Assembly (NCBI RefSeq): GCF_002008315.2
Contig: NZ_MVDG02000001.1
Span: 1,550,001 to 1,614,000 of the forward strand
Source of the DNA: Arthrobacter sp. KBS0703
Lineage (GTDB): Bacteria; Actinomycetota; Actinomycetes; Actinomycetales; Micrococcaceae
Reading direction: 5' to 3'
Length of the DNA: 64,000 bases
Both the position numbers and the translations under genes were made by a program. The notes beneath the pieces are model-generated. The model was given only the letters and a program-made list of their open reading frames with translations. It was not told the DNA's origin and searched no databases. Positions 35,409 through 44,838 of the stretch are shown here, piece after piece; the stretch's first letter is position 1; each line of letters starts with the position of its first letter.

Positions 35409-36602
35409 ATGGCGCAGTCCCTGATTCCGTTTCCGCCGACCAACCCCGCGAACGTCCCGAATTCACGACGCTGGATCGCGTTCAGGGTCATCCACAAGGC
35501 TGGAGGCCCGTCCTGGGCAGTAGTGGACGCGTCCACCTACGAGCTGCATCCTGAGGCCAGCGCCTACCTTCACTACCTGATGGGTTCTTCCCGGTCCACC
35601 AACACCATCCGGGCCTATGCGCAGCGCCTGGCCACTTTCTTCACCTGGCTTGGCCCCGCCCGATTGGACTGGAGGGACGGGGTTCCGGTGGTCTCCCGGT
35701 TCATCCGGGAGCTCGCCGTCTCTGCGTTGTCCGCCCCGGGCGGGACCGGGGAGTACCGTGAGCCGCGCTATCGAAGGGGGAAGACGATGAACCAGTACGC
35801 CGCGGCAATAACGCAGTTTTACATGTGGGCTGCCCGCAGTGATCTGGTCAGTGAGAAGACGGCGGCAGGTTTTTATGAGACCAGGATCGCCTACGGCTTT
35901 TCCGGTGACCGGCTCCTGCCTGGCCAGGTTTCCAGGGCCAGGGCGGTGCGGGTCAAAGAAGTCGAAGAAGCTCCTAAGCTGATCGGTGAGCCCGCTGTGG
36001 AGTCATTGCTGGGGAGCATCGCGAACCGTCGTGACCGTTTCCTGGTGGCGCTGATGCTCGAGACAGGGGTCCGGATCGGTGAGGCGATGGGGTTGAGGAC
36101 GGAGGATCTGCATCTGTTTCATGACTCACGCGCCCTCAAGTGTGCGTCAGCTGGGCCGCACATCCACATTCGGCGGCGGCAGAATCCCAATGCCGCGCTG
36201 TCCAAATCCTCGAAGCCGCGCACTGTCCCGGTCACCGAAGCTATCTGCACTCTGTACTACCTGTACCTGGAGGACCGCATCGACCGATTGGCACATGATC
36301 CTAGCCCGATGGTCTTCGTTAATCTGTATTCCCGTGCCCATGCCGGGGAGGCGTTGAAGTACTCCAACGCCGTCAAGATGTTTTACCGGACGTCGGGCCG
36401 CGCGGGGCTGCGTGTGAACCCGCACATGACAAGACACACGGCGGCGACCCGCTGGAAGCGTGCCGGTGTGCCGGCGCGGGACGTTCAGGAACTGCTCGGG
36501 CACCGCAGCGCCGCCTCCCAGTTGGTGTACGAGCACGCCACGGACCAGGATCTCCGCGACGCCATCGAAGGCGTCAGGTTCGGTACGCCGAGGCCCTCAT
36601 GA
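35409..36602 (+). CDS. tnpA: Tn554-type transposase A, tyrosine recombinase
   Basis: A 397-residue tyrosine recombinase. The N-terminal core-binding domain (about 45-150; STNTIRAYAQRLATFFTWLG) and catalytic domain carry Arg in METGVRIGEAMGL-like LETGVRIGEAMGL, HMTRHTAATRW for the HxxR box, LGHRSAASQLVYEHA for the His and the nucleophilic Tyr. It overlaps tnpB by ATGA. TnpA of the Tn554 family works together with TnpB and TnpC to move the element, usually into one preferred site and without target duplication. Confidence 0.9.
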   Translation: MAQSLIPFPPTNPANVPNSRRWIAFRVIHKAGGPSWAVVDASTYELHPEASAYLHYLMGSSRSTNTIRAYAQRLATFFTWLGPARLDWRDGVPVVSRFIRELAVSALSAPGGTGEYREPRYRRGKTMNQYAAAITQFYMWAARSDLVSEKTAAGFYETRIAYGFSGDRLLPGQVSRARAVRVKEVEEAPKLIGEPAVESLLGSIANRRDRFLVALMLETGVRIGEAMGLRTEDLHLFHDSRALKCASAGPHIHIRRRQNPNAALSKSSKPRTVPVTEAICTLYYLYLEDRIDRLAHDPSPMVFVNLYSRAHAGEALKYSNAVKMFYRTSGRAGLRVNPHMTRHTAATRWKRAGVPARDVQELLGHRSAASQLVYEHATDQDLRDAIEGVRFGTPRPS

Positions 36603-39310
36603 GTGTCGGACCATCGGCTGCCTCCAAACTTGATCCGGCCCCGGCTCCCGCGGAGCCGGTTGACCCGGCCGTGGACCTTTCGGCGTTCCAGCACATGCTT
36701 GCCCAGGAAATCCCGCCTGATTGGCGGCCCGGTGAATGGGACGGTGCGGCGTGGGTCTTCACCGGGATCCCGGGCCATCTGGGCACACTCGTGAACCGGT
36801 GCAGGTTCCCCGGTTGCCATGGGCCCTCGTTCACACGCCGCAGCGAGCTGTGCAACGTCTGCACCGGCCGGCACAGTCGGCACACCAAACGCATGGGTGC
36901 CGTGAGTGCCGAGGACTGGATCAACCGGGCGGTAGAACTGCAGGGCACGAATTGGGCATCACGTGTCGTCCCGATCCTGTGCTCGGTCACGAACTGCACC
37001 AACCGCAGCAAGGGCCTCGGCGTGCCATTGATGGCCGCCACGGACGGGAATCCCAGGCGATGGCATCAGCAGAAGGACAGGCTTCCTCCGCTGTGTCTGG
37101 GACACCAGCCCCGCGGCACAGTCGAGGACATTGAGGCCTGGATCGCTTCACAAGCCACGAGAGCGGTAGCGGCGCCGGCGTATTGCGCAGTTCCATGGTG
37201 CGGGTACAAGCGTCACCCCGCCAACCAGATAGGCATCTGCAGGCTGCACGCACAGCTAATTGCAGACCAAGGCGAACTGGCCCTCCACCTCGAACGAGAA
37301 GCAGTCGTCTCCTTGGAACCCGACGGCTACCGCGAAATCCACGCCCCCGTACCCAGGCAAGGCGGGTACAGGCTCGACCTTGACCCGCTGCGGCGGCGGC
37401 ACCCAGGACTTGCCACCGAGCTGCTGTGGTCCCTGCAGCATCAGGACCGCCTTGGTTTCCCGGTTAATATCGTCACGACCAAGGCACTCATCGCGTCGGC
37501 CATGGAGTTCCCGCCTGCCACGACATCCTTCCTTAACGCCGACACCCGGGCCCTCGCCGACGACCGTCTCCTACGGTCCGTTAACGCTTGGTCCATGTTC
37601 CGGGTCGTGCGCGCCAGATTGCTGGAACGCTACGTCCCCTGGTCGACCAACGGCGATCTTCTGCAATCCGACCTCGTCCCATTCGGGCTGCTGACAACCT
37701 CGTGCAACCGGCGCGCATCCACACGCTCCATGGCGGCCCTGGATTTCCGGCCCATCAGACTGGATTGGGCGCGGCAAATGACCAAGCTGTGGATCCTGGA
37801 ACGATCCACCACGGAGACCTCCCCGACGACCCTGATCACTCACGTCGCACGGCTCTGCACCGATTTTGTCGTCCAATGCACGGTGCGGAACATCCCCCAG
37901 CCAACCAACGCATCCGAACTGACCCGGGAACACGGCAAGGTCCTGGCACACGCCCTGGCGGGCATGACCAAGCTGGACGGGCAGGCCCTGTCCAACAGCT
38001 ACAAACGATTCCTTGGATCGACGCTGACCGGCATGATCGACTACGCCCGGAAAAACTCGGACCTGTTCGAACACACCAGCCTCTCCTTCGCCCTCGACTA
38101 CGACCTGCGGATCCCCCTCGAAGACAACCCAGGGGCAGACGCCGACGACGAGACCGGACGAGCAGTTCCCGAACCCGTCATCGAGTACCTCTTCGAGCAG
38201 TTGCCCACAGCACGTGTCTCCAACCCGGCATCAGCCGCTGCCCCTAACGACGTCTACAAAGCAGCGTTCACCTGCTACATGACCCTCCTGCGCGATGCCG
38301 GACGCCGGCCCGGCGAAACCGCAGGCCTCCGCCGTGAATGCCTCAGCTACGACAACACCGGCCAAGCCACCCTGCTATGGCACAACGACAAAGGAAGACG
38401 CAGAGGACGGCGACTGCCCATCTGGGAAGAAACCGCCCAAGCCCTGGAAGCATGGTTCACCATCCGGGACCATCACGTCGCGGGGGCACCGGCCGGACAG
38501 CAGGAATGGCTCTTTCCAACGTTTCGGCCCCGATCCCGGGACAAGCACCTCAAGACAGCTTGGTTTAACAAACGGCTCCGCGACTGGATCGATCACCAGC
38601 TCCCCGACCTGCCCGGCCCGCACAACGCATCCGGAGCCGACCTCCCATTCAGCAAAACAGATGTGTTCGCCTACGCATTCCGCCACTCCTACTGCCAACG
38701 TCTGGCCGACGCCGGAGTCCCCCAGGAAACCCTCCGCCGCCTCATGGACCACAGGTCCGCGGACACAACTGCGCAGTACTACACGGTGACCAACGCACGA
38801 AAGCGCAAAGCCATCGAGTCCGTCAAAAGACTCTCCTTCGACACTCACGGCACGCATGCCCCCGTCGCCGAAGAGCTCTACTCGATGGCTGCCGTGGCCG
38901 TCCCGTTCGGAAACTGCACCGAACCAACCAACATCAAAGCTGCCGGGAAGGCATGCCCTGCCCGCTTCCAATGCGGCGGCTGCACGTTTTTCAGGTCGGA
39001 CCCGTCCCATCTGCCCGACCTGAAGGCACATTTGGAACGGATGAAAGAGGACCTCGCCTGGCAGATCGCCCAAAACCTGCGGCCGTCACTGATCACGGAG
39101 ACCAAGAACGAGATCGCGGCGTTCACGACCCTCATCGGGGCGCAGGAGTCGAGACTGGCCGGCCTGCCCGGCAACGAACAGCAGTCGCTTGCGGAAGCCT
39201 CGACCGTGCTGCGCCGGCTCCGCACGGCCATACCAACGGCCGTTGAAAAGCCCTTCATTCCGGTCGGAAGCCTGCGGATCCGACCGGGGCGAAACGAGGA
39301 CCACGCATGA
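36599..39310 (+). CDS. tnpB: Tn554-type transposase B, large tyrosine recombinase
   Basis: A 903-residue protein. The N-terminal ~350 residues contain cysteine pairs that suggest zinc binding (CRFPGCHGPSF, LCNVCTGRH, CSVTNCTN, CAVPWCGYKRH, ICRLHAQ). The catalytic domain at about 500-740 has Arg in LRDAGRRPGETAGLRRE, FRHSYCQRLADAGV for the HxxR box, LMDHRSADTTAQYYTV for the His and Tyr. A short Cys cluster (CPARFQCGGCTFF) follows, as usual for TnpB. It overlaps both tnpA and tnpC by 4 bases. Length and order match the trio. Confidence 0.9.
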   Translation: MSVGPSAASKLDPAPAPAEPVDPAVDLSAFQHMLAQEIPPDWRPGEWDGAAWVFTGIPGHLGTLVNRCRFPGCHGPSFTRRSELCNVCTGRHSRHTKRMGAVSAEDWINRAVELQGTNWASRVVPILCSVTNCTNRSKGLGVPLMAATDGNPRRWHQQKDRLPPLCLGHQPRGTVEDIEAWIASQATRAVAAPAYCAVPWCGYKRHPANQIGICRLHAQLIADQGELALHLEREAVVSLEPDGYREIHAPVPRQGGYRLDLDPLRRRHPGLATELLWSLQHQDRLGFPVNIVTTKALIASAMEFPPATTSFLNADTRALADDRLLRSVNAWSMFRVVRARLLERYVPWSTNGDLLQSDLVPFGLLTTSCNRRASTRSMAALDFRPIRLDWARQMTKLWILERSTTETSPTTLITHVARLCTDFVVQCTVRNIPQPTNASELTREHGKVLAHALAGMTKLDGQALSNSYKRFLGSTLTGMIDYARKNSDLFEHTSLSFALDYDLRIPLEDNPGADADDETGRAVPEPVIEYLFEQLPTARVSNPASAAAPNDVYKAAFTCYMTLLRDAGRRPGETAGLRRECLSYDNTGQATLLWHNDKGRRRGRRLPIWEETAQALEAWFTIRDHHVAGAPAGQQEWLFPTFRPRSRDKHLKTAWFNKRLRDWIDHQLPDLPGPHNASGADLPFSKTDVFAYAFRHSYCQRLADAGVPQETLRRLMDHRSADTTAQYYTVTNARKRKAIESVKRLSFDTHGTHAPVAEELYSMAAVAVPFGNCTEPTNIKAAGKACPARFQCGGCTFFRSDPSHLPDLKAHLERMKEDLAWQIAQNLRPSLITETKNEIAAFTTLIGAQESRLAGLPGNEQQSLAEASTVLRRLRTAIPTAVEKPFIPVGSLRIRPGRNEDHA

Positions 39311-39882
39311 TCACAGCGTCAGCACCCAAGTCAGCGGCCATGGTGCAACAACGAAGGAAGGACAGCAAAGCCAAAAGACAAGCAGTGCTCGCCGCGATTG
39401 AGGCGATGGAACGCACGCGCACGCCCATCACGGTCGCGGAGGTTGCCCGCCGCGCCCGTGTCAGCCCTTGGCTTGTGCGGCAGGAGCCCCTGATCACAGC
39501 GGTCAGGAAAGCCCAAACCGGCAGTGCCGGGCGGATCTTCACGCCCGGAGAAACGAGCACCTCCTCCGCTTCACTCCAAGTCGAACGTGACCTCCTGCGC
39601 CAAGAGAACCAACGGCTCCGCCACGAGCTCAGAAGAAGCCAGCAGCGCATCTCTGAACTGCTCGGTGACCAGATCGATGGCACGGACGCCCACTCCCAAA
39701 CTCGCCGGGTTAAGGAATTGACGGACCAGAACGCCGTGCTCTCCCGGATAGCGAGCGACGCAACTCAGGAAGCCCATCGATCCCAGGAAGAGCTGGCGGG
39801 TCTGACATCAGATCTTGAAGCCGGCCACGCTGTTAACCGATCCCTCATCGCTCAGCTCAACCGCACCGCCAAACCGAGCTAG
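39307..39882 (+). CDS. tnpC: Tn554-type TnpC (DUF6262)
   Basis: A 191-residue coiled-coil protein: a basic N-terminus (MVQQRRKDSKAKRQAVLAAI), a small helix-turn-helix-like part (ITVAEVARRARVSPWLVRQE) and a long coiled coil (about 95-185; VERDLLRQENQRLRHELRRS). This is the DUF6262/TnpC pattern. TnpC assists orientation and efficiency of Tn554-family insertion. It overlaps tnpB by ATGA and ends the operon. Confidence 0.88.
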   Translation: MITASAPKSAAMVQQRRKDSKAKRQAVLAAIEAMERTRTPITVAEVARRARVSPWLVRQEPLITAVRKAQTGSAGRIFTPGETSTSSASLQVERDLLRQENQRLRHELRRSQQRISELLGDQIDGTDAHSQTRRVKELTDQNAVLSRIASDATQEAHRSQEELAGLTSDLEAGHAVNRSLIAQLNRTAKPS

Positions 39883-40186
39883 GCAGGCTGACCCGCACAG
39901 CGCCCGCACCTCACTCCCCCTCGGGATTGTTGATCTCTCTGAGATGAGCGGGCAGTTGTCGGGGCAACGATGAGGATGGGGCGCCGCTGAGTGCGGGCCA
40001 GGGACGCGGATACGGAGCTGACCGTACACCTGAGACCTCGTTGGCGACCACGTAATGCAAGAAAGTTTGATCGCGTTCGGCTTCCATGAGACTGATGGGC
40101 CAGGCGAGCAATGCAGACGGACCACGTAGCCGGGTGAACGGGTTGTGCCCACTGGGGTCAGGTGGAGCCCTTCGCACAGCTCAAAG
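39883..40186. other. Intergenic region after tnpC
   Basis: About 300 bases with no gene. The right end of the Tn554-like element should be here; I could not find a copy of TTATCTACCC or the missing end of the DUF6504 gene. Confidence 0.4.
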
Positions 40187-41495
40187 CTGGGCGGTTTCTC
40201 ACAAACGTCGCAACACCGACGGAAAGTGGTGTTGTTTCATGCGCAGTTCGACGCGCCGATCGAGGAAAATGGGGCCTCCGGGCTTGGTTGAGAAGAGGCC
40301 CTTGTATGTTCAGCTCATGAAAGAAGGGCACTCCAACCGGGCAGCATGCAGGATTCTTGGGATCAACCCCAACACGGGCCTTCGTTGGTTGCATGGACGC
40401 AACGGGGTGGAAGGTTTGGTGCAGCAAGGCTTGGATCCGAGGCCTCGTAAGGCGGTTCCTGCGACAGGTGGGTCCAGCCGCTATTTGTCAGAGGACGAAC
40501 GGATCTTCATTGCCGACCGGTTGCTGGATGGGGCGAGTCTGCAATCCATCGCTCGTGATCTTGGGCGGTCGCCGTCCACAATCAGCAGGGAGTTGGCTCG
40601 GAATCGTCCCGATTCACGTCGCTATCATCCGTTCCGTGCCCAGAAAATGGCGCAGAAGAGAAGGCCGCGGCCAAGGCTGGCCAAGCTTGCCGGTGATGAC
40701 GAGTTGCGGCATTACGTCGTGGAGTGCCTGTCGAAGCGGTGGAGCCCTCAGCAAGTCTGCCGGGCCTTGAAGGAACGGTTTCCGGGAGAAAAGCATCGGC
40801 ATTTGGCGCATGAAACGGTCTACCGTGCGCTTTACCATTTGAGCATCCGCCCCGTTCCAGCCGGGTCTGCTCGGCTGCTGCGATCGGGTAAGTTCAGCAG
40901 GCGGCCGCGGTCCAGGACCAAGGTGAAGCCACGCCAGTACATGGCTGATGCTCTGAAGATCGGTGACCGCCCAGCCCACATCGCTACCAGGGAAGAAGCG
41001 GGGCATTGGGAAGGTGACCTCATCTTGGGGAAGGGGAACAAATCAGCGATAGTGACGCTGGTGGAACGCTCTTCCCGGCTCCTCGTCGCCTTCGCGCTCC
41101 GTCCAGGCAGCAGGTCCGATAACATGCGTGACCAACTCATTGACGCGCTCGGCGTCATGCCTGCCACGCTGCGGAGAACCTTGACGTGGGACCGTGGCTC
41201 CGAGATGGCCAAGCACGCCGAAGTCACCGCGGCGCTGGGAACTCTCGTCTACTTCTGTGATCCGGCCAGCCCCTGGCAACGTGCATCGAACGAGAATGCC
41301 AACGGCCTGCTCCGCCAGTACTTTCGAAAGGGTGCGGACCTCAGCACGGTGGAACAGGCTGAAGTCCGCTTCGCCGCTGATGAGATCAACGGCCGGCCCC
41401 GAGCCGTCCTCGACTGGGAGAGTGCAACGGCACGGTTTGCTTCCCTTCAAACCATTGCTGCACTTCACACCAAGGCGGTATCCGATGGCCACTGA
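40187..41495 (+). mobile_element. IS30-family insertion sequence (right end not defined)
   Basis: A single intact IS30 transposase gene with a left flank CTGGGCGGTTTCTCACAAAC at 40187-40206, also found at 18480. A small hairpin CAACAC/GTGTTG lies at 40211-40234 just before the start. I could not find a matching inverted repeat after 41495, so the right end may be lost or degenerate. Confidence 0.65.
40239..41495 (+). CDS. IS30-family transposase
   Basis: A 418-residue DDE transposase. Its N-terminal half holds two helix-turn-helix regions (NRAACRILGINPNTGLRWL and SLQSIARDLGRSPSTISREL, the second being the IS30 HTH_38 hallmark). The catalytic domain has the first Asp in HWEGDLILGKGNKSAIVTLV, the second in LTWDRGSEMAKH and the Glu in SPWQRASNENANGLLRQYF. 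ATG 40239 fits the family; the longer frame to 40086 runs through flanking DNA. All three catalytic residues are intact, so it may be active. Confidence 0.93.
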   Translation: MRSSTRRSRKMGPPGLVEKRPLYVQLMKEGHSNRAACRILGINPNTGLRWLHGRNGVEGLVQQGLDPRPRKAVPATGGSSRYLSEDERIFIADRLLDGASLQSIARDLGRSPSTISRELARNRPDSRRYHPFRAQKMAQKRRPRPRLAKLAGDDELRHYVVECLSKRWSPQQVCRALKERFPGEKHRHLAHETVYRALYHLSIRPVPAGSARLLRSGKFSRRPRSRTKVKPRQYMADALKIGDRPAHIATREEAGHWEGDLILGKGNKSAIVTLVERSSRLLVAFALRPGSRSDNMRDQLIDALGVMPATLRRTLTWDRGSEMAKHAEVTAALGTLVYFCDPASPWQRASNENANGLLRQYFRKGADLSTVEQAEVRFAADEINGRPRAVLDWESATARFASLQTIAALHTKAVSDGH

Positions 41496-41770
41496 AAACA
41501 CGGCTCTGCTGCCCACCGCCGGGGACAATTCAATAGGGTTATTCACCGCTACGGCGACCAGGGAGCTACCCCACTGGCTCCCAATTCCAGCCATGGATAA
41601 CCCGAATTGACCCCAACCGTGGACAGCGGGAAGACAGGCCGGAGCTCCCGTTGCGGAACCCTGAGCGGGGACATGGGCGAACAGCGTAAAAGTGACAATG
41701 AACGGGCAGGGTGGGCACACAATGAGCCTTACCCGTTCCCAAAGATTGACGCGGCTTGTAGCCTCAGCAC

Positions 41771-42061
41771 ATGAGCGAGGCTAAGGGTGCCAAGAGGTTA
41801 CAACCCAAGATGACCCGCGGCGGCTTTCGCGTTCAGTTTGCCCTCTGGTCGCTTTGGACCGCGCTGCAGTTGGTGTTGGTAGTCCGGAATCTGGCCGTGG
41901 GAACTGTTTGGGATCTGGGGGGTTACCTATCGCTCGCAGGTTTGATCCTGGGCGTGGCGTACCTTGGCTTCCTTTCGTATGTTCGTCATCATGACGGCCA
42001 TTTCTGGAAAGAGGAAGAGGCCAAGAGAGCTGAATGGGACCGGCGGGGGCGGGCACTTTGA
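41771..42061 (+). CDS. Small membrane protein, hypothetical
   Basis: A 96-residue protein with two membrane segments (FALWSLWTALQLVLVVRNLA and GGYLSLAGLILGVAYLGFLS) and a charged C-terminal tail (HFWKEEEAKRAEWDRRGRAL). The basic N-terminus (GAKRLQPKMTRGGFR) suggests that both ends are cytoplasmic. No family or partner recognised; no strong ribosome binding site. Confidence 0.6.
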   Translation: MSEAKGAKRLQPKMTRGGFRVQFALWSLWTALQLVLVVRNLAVGTVWDLGGYLSLAGLILGVAYLGFLSYVRHHDGHFWKEEEAKRAEWDRRGRAL

Positions 42062-42516
42062 CCCCTGTTGGATCCCTGCTCCGCTGCTCGAAATCGAGAC
42101 GTAGACGACCCGACCGGCCGAAAACTGGCCCTCTGGCGCATGCGAAGCGACATTTGCCTCCCACCGGTCCTCGGGTGGGCTGACTACCCGAAACGCAATG
42201 AAGCCAGAATCCGGCCCGGTTTGCCCACCACCAGAGCTCCCGTAGAAGCTGTCCGATGAAGCGCCACTGACGGGACCTTCTCCGGCGCTGTAATCCGGCA
42301 GTCGTCGTGGGCGCGGTCATGCCGGCAACGGGTAATCAAGCGATATGGTTGCCTTCAAAATCGAGCCGTTGCGACGATCGTTGGAAACCGCCCTGTCCCC
42401 ACTGGAGTGCAACCCGTTTGACCCCTCCCCATACTGAATCACGGCGGCCGTATGACGTACGTCTGCGGCAATTCATCGCCTCGCTCCTTCGCCGGTGGGC
42501 GGCCCGGCGCTCGGCC
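42062..42516. other. Intergenic region, no gene seen
   Basis: 455 bases between the small membrane protein and the end of the ABC operon. Long frames on both strands are shadow-like; no hairpin terminator is evident for the operon. Confidence 0.4.
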
Positions 42517-43281
42517 TCAGCTGATCTTGCGACGGTAGATGGCGTTCGCGAAGGTGTAGGCGACGACGAGAATGCCGACGAGCCAGGCGAGGGCGATCCA
42601 GATGTCACTGCCGACGGGTTCCTGGGCGAACAAAGCTCGGATGGTGTTCACGATGGACGTCACAGGCTGGTTCTCGGCGAACCATGCGACCGGGCCGGGC
42701 ATCGAGTCGGTGGGAGCGAACGCCGAGCTGATGAACGGCAGGAAGATCAGCGGGTAGCTGAACGCGCTCGCGCCGTCGACAGTCTTCGCCGAGAGCCCGG
42801 CGATCACGGCGATCCAGGTCAGTGCGAGGGTGAACAGGATCAGGATGCCGGCGACCGCGAGCCAGACGGCCACCGATGCTCCGGTGCGGAACCCCATGAT
42901 CAGCGCGACGCCGATCACGATCGCGACCGAGACCAGGTTCGCGGCCAGGGAGGTGAGTACGTGCGCCCAGAGCACGCTCGACCTCGCGATCGGCATGGAC
43001 TGGAAGCGTTCGAAGATGCCGCCTTGCATGTCAAGGAACAGCCGGTACGCGGTGTAGGCGACGCCGGATGCGATCGTGATGAGCAGGATGCCGGCGAGCA
43101 TGTAGTTGACATACGACTCGTCGGATCCGGTGTTGATCGCGCCGCCGAAGACGTACACGAACAGCAGCATCAGCGCGATCGGGGTCACCGCGGTGGTGAT
43201 GATCGTGTCGGGGCTGCGGAGGATGTGGCGCAGCGAGCGGGCGGTCAGGATGCCGGTGTCGCCGAGGACGTGGGTGGTCAT
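42517..43281 (-). CDS. ABC-2 type transporter permease (DrrB-like)
   Basis: A 254-residue permease with six hydrophobic segments and the ABC-2 membrane family pattern: RHILRSPDTIITTAVTPIAL near the start, then LFLDMQGGIFERFQSMPIAR, and SYPLIFLPFISSAFAPTDSM before the last helices. Paired with the ATPase 43278-44099 (4-base ATGA overlap), it forms an exporter like the daunorubicin pump DrrAB. The substrate is unknown; the PadR regulator suggests a toxic compound or antibiotic. Confidence 0.92.
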   Translation of the reverse strand: MTTHVLGDTGILTARSLRHILRSPDTIITTAVTPIALMLLFVYVFGGAINTGSDESYVNYMLAGILLITIASGVAYTAYRLFLDMQGGIFERFQSMPIARSSVLWAHVLTSLAANLVSVAIVIGVALIMGFRTGASVAVWLAVAGILILFTLALTWIAVIAGLSAKTVDGASAFSYPLIFLPFISSAFAPTDSMPGPVAWFAENQPVTSIVNTIRALFAQEPVGSDIWIALAWLVGILVVAYTFANAIYRRKIS

Positions 43282-44099
43282 CGGGGTTCCTTTCGTGCCG
43301 GGACCGTGCCGTAGGTTCGGTCGTCGTCGGCGGTGTCGGTTTCAGCGGTGTCACCGACGAGGGCGAGGAAGACGTCCTCGAGGGAGGGCTGCTTCTCGAC
43401 GTATTCGACCTTGGCGGGCGGGAGGAGTCGCTTGAGTTCGGTGAGGGTCCCGTTCTGGATGATCGTGCCCTTGTGCAGGATTGCGATGCGGTCGGCGAGC
43501 TGTTCGGCCTCGTCGAGGTACTGCGTCGTGAGCAGCACCGTCGTGCCCTGATCGGCGAGTTTCTTGATGGTCTGCCACACCTCGATGCGCGCCTGGGGGT
43601 CGAGGCCAGTCGTCGGTTCGTCGAGAAAGATGATCGGCGGGTTTCCGATCAGGCTCATCGCGATGTCGAGGCGGCGGCGCATGCCGCCCGAGTACGTCGC
43701 CGCCTTGCGGTTCCCCGCTTCGGTGAGCGAGAAGCGGGCGAGTAGGTCCTCGGCGATCGCACCCGGGTTCTTCAGGTGACGCAACTTGGCGACCAGCACG
43801 AGGTTTTCCCGGCCTGTGAGCACTTCATCGACCGCGGCGAACTGGCCGGTCAGGCTGATCGATTCGCGCACGTCGCCGGGCTTCGCGGCGACGTCGAAGC
43901 CGTGGACCGTGGCGGTCCCCGCGTCGGCCTTCAGCAGCGTCGACAGGATCCGCACCAGCGTGGTCTTGCCCGCACCGTTCGAGCCGAGCAGCGCGAAGAT
44001 GCTGCCCGTCCTGACGTCGAAGTCGACGCCACGCAGCACGTGCAGGTCCTTGAACGACTTCTCGATGCCCTGGACGCGGATGGCTGCTTCCGTGGTCAT
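43278..44099 (-). CDS. ABC transporter ATP-binding protein (DrrA-like)
   Basis: A 273-residue ATPase. Walker A GSNGAGKTT (about 38-46), signature YSGGMRRRLDIAMSL, Walker B IIFLDEPTTGLDPQAR and the switch histidine replaced by Gln (TTQYLDEAEQLADRIAI), a feature of the DrrA group. The C-terminal DrrA-type extension (VEKQPSLEDVFLALVG) is present. It overlaps the permease downstream and the DUF1048 gene upstream by 4 bases each, so the operon is translationally coupled. Confidence 0.94.
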   Translation of the reverse strand: MTTEAAIRVQGIEKSFKDLHVLRGVDFDVRTGSIFALLGSNGAGKTTLVRILSTLLKADAGTATVHGFDVAAKPGDVRESISLTGQFAAVDEVLTGRENLVLVAKLRHLKNPGAIAEDLLARFSLTEAGNRKAATYSGGMRRRLDIAMSLIGNPPIIFLDEPTTGLDPQARIEVWQTIKKLADQGTTVLLTTQYLDEAEQLADRIAILHKGTIIQNGTLTELKRLLPPAKVEYVEKQPSLEDVFLALVGDTAETDTADDDRTYGTVPARKEPR

Positions 44100-44464
44100 C
44101 TCCGCTCCTCCCGCTTCGCATTCTCGATCGCCTTCACCAGGCGTGCGCGCTCCTTATCGATCCACTGCGTACCGCCGTAGGCCTGGGTGAACGTCTCGGC
44201 GAACTCGACCGGGTCGTCGCCGACGATCGCGCTCACAGGCGTTCCGTCGACGGCGGCGCGCTCCCAGAGGTCGGCGAAGTCGCCGAACATCTTGACGAGG
44301 GTGTCGCCGTCGGTGACGCCGCCGTAGTACATGAAGTACCGCTCGAACGCCTTCGCGGCGATGCCGTAGGGCTCGGGGAGGGCCTCGATGCGGGCCTTGT
44401 ACTGCCTGAACTGCTTCTTCTGCTCGAGCGGCCCGGTGAGGGCTTCGATCCACCTTGCGGCCAT
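44096..44464 (-). CDS. DUF1048-family protein
   Basis: A 122-residue protein matching DUF1048: KKQFRQYKARIEALPEPYGI, KAFERYFMYYGGVTDGDTLV, MFGDFADLWERAAVDG and PVEFAETFTQAYGGTQWIDK. These small helical proteins are regularly found between a PadR regulator and an ABC pump, where they may assist regulation; the exact role is not known. It lies 2 bases from the padR stop. Confidence 0.92.
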   Translation of the reverse strand: MAARWIEALTGPLEQKKQFRQYKARIEALPEPYGIAAKAFERYFMYYGGVTDGDTLVKMFGDFADLWERAAVDGTPVSAIVGDDPVEFAETFTQAYGGTQWIDKERARLVKAIENAKREERR

Positions 44465-44466
44465 GA

Positions 44467-44817
44467 TTATGCTCCTTCTTCCTGCGGGTGTTCGATGTGA
44501 TGGTGGAGCTGTTCGATCCGTTCTGCGAGGAAGGTCCAGGTCCTCCAGAATTCTTGGAGGTACTCGCCGCCCAGTGCGTTCAGCGTGTAGACCTTGCGGG
44601 GCGGCCCCTTCTCGGACGGGACCTTCGCCACGTCCACGAGGCCGCGCTGCTCGATCCTGACTAGCAGCGCGTAGACGGTGCCCTCGACGATGTCGGAGAA
44701 GCCCTGCTCGCGCAGCCGGGCCGTGATCTCGTAGCCGTATGCCGGCTGCACGGCCAGGATCGCGAGGACGATGCCCTCGAGCGTGCCCTTGAGCATCTCG
44801 GTCATCTGCTTGCCCAT
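44467..44817 (-). CDS. PadR-family transcriptional regulator
   Basis: A 116-residue regulator of the PadR-s1 type. It has a winged-helix domain (LEGIVLAILAVQPAYGYEIT, FSDIVEGTVYALLVRIEQRG, PPRKVYTLNALGGEYLQEFW) and a short dimerising helix at the C-terminus. ATG 44817 follows GGGAGGG; five extra residues are possible upstream. It is the first gene of the operon and probably represses it by binding the palindrome at 44839-44870 until a ligand releases it. Confidence 0.92.
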   Translation of the reverse strand: MGKQMTEMLKGTLEGIVLAILAVQPAYGYEITARLREQGFSDIVEGTVYALLVRIEQRGLVDVAKVPSEKGPPRKVYTLNALGGEYLQEFWRTWTFLAERIEQLHHHIEHPQEEGA

Positions 44818-44838
44818 GGAACCCTCCCTCAACTACTT

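Noticed and set aside
41496..41770. Right inverted repeat of the IS30 element
   Set aside because: I looked for a complement of the left flank (GTCGCAACACC) and found no match.
42307..43314. Plus-strand frame of 335 codons
   Set aside because: Antisense to the ABC permease; composed of Asp/Gly/Arg-rich shadow sequence.
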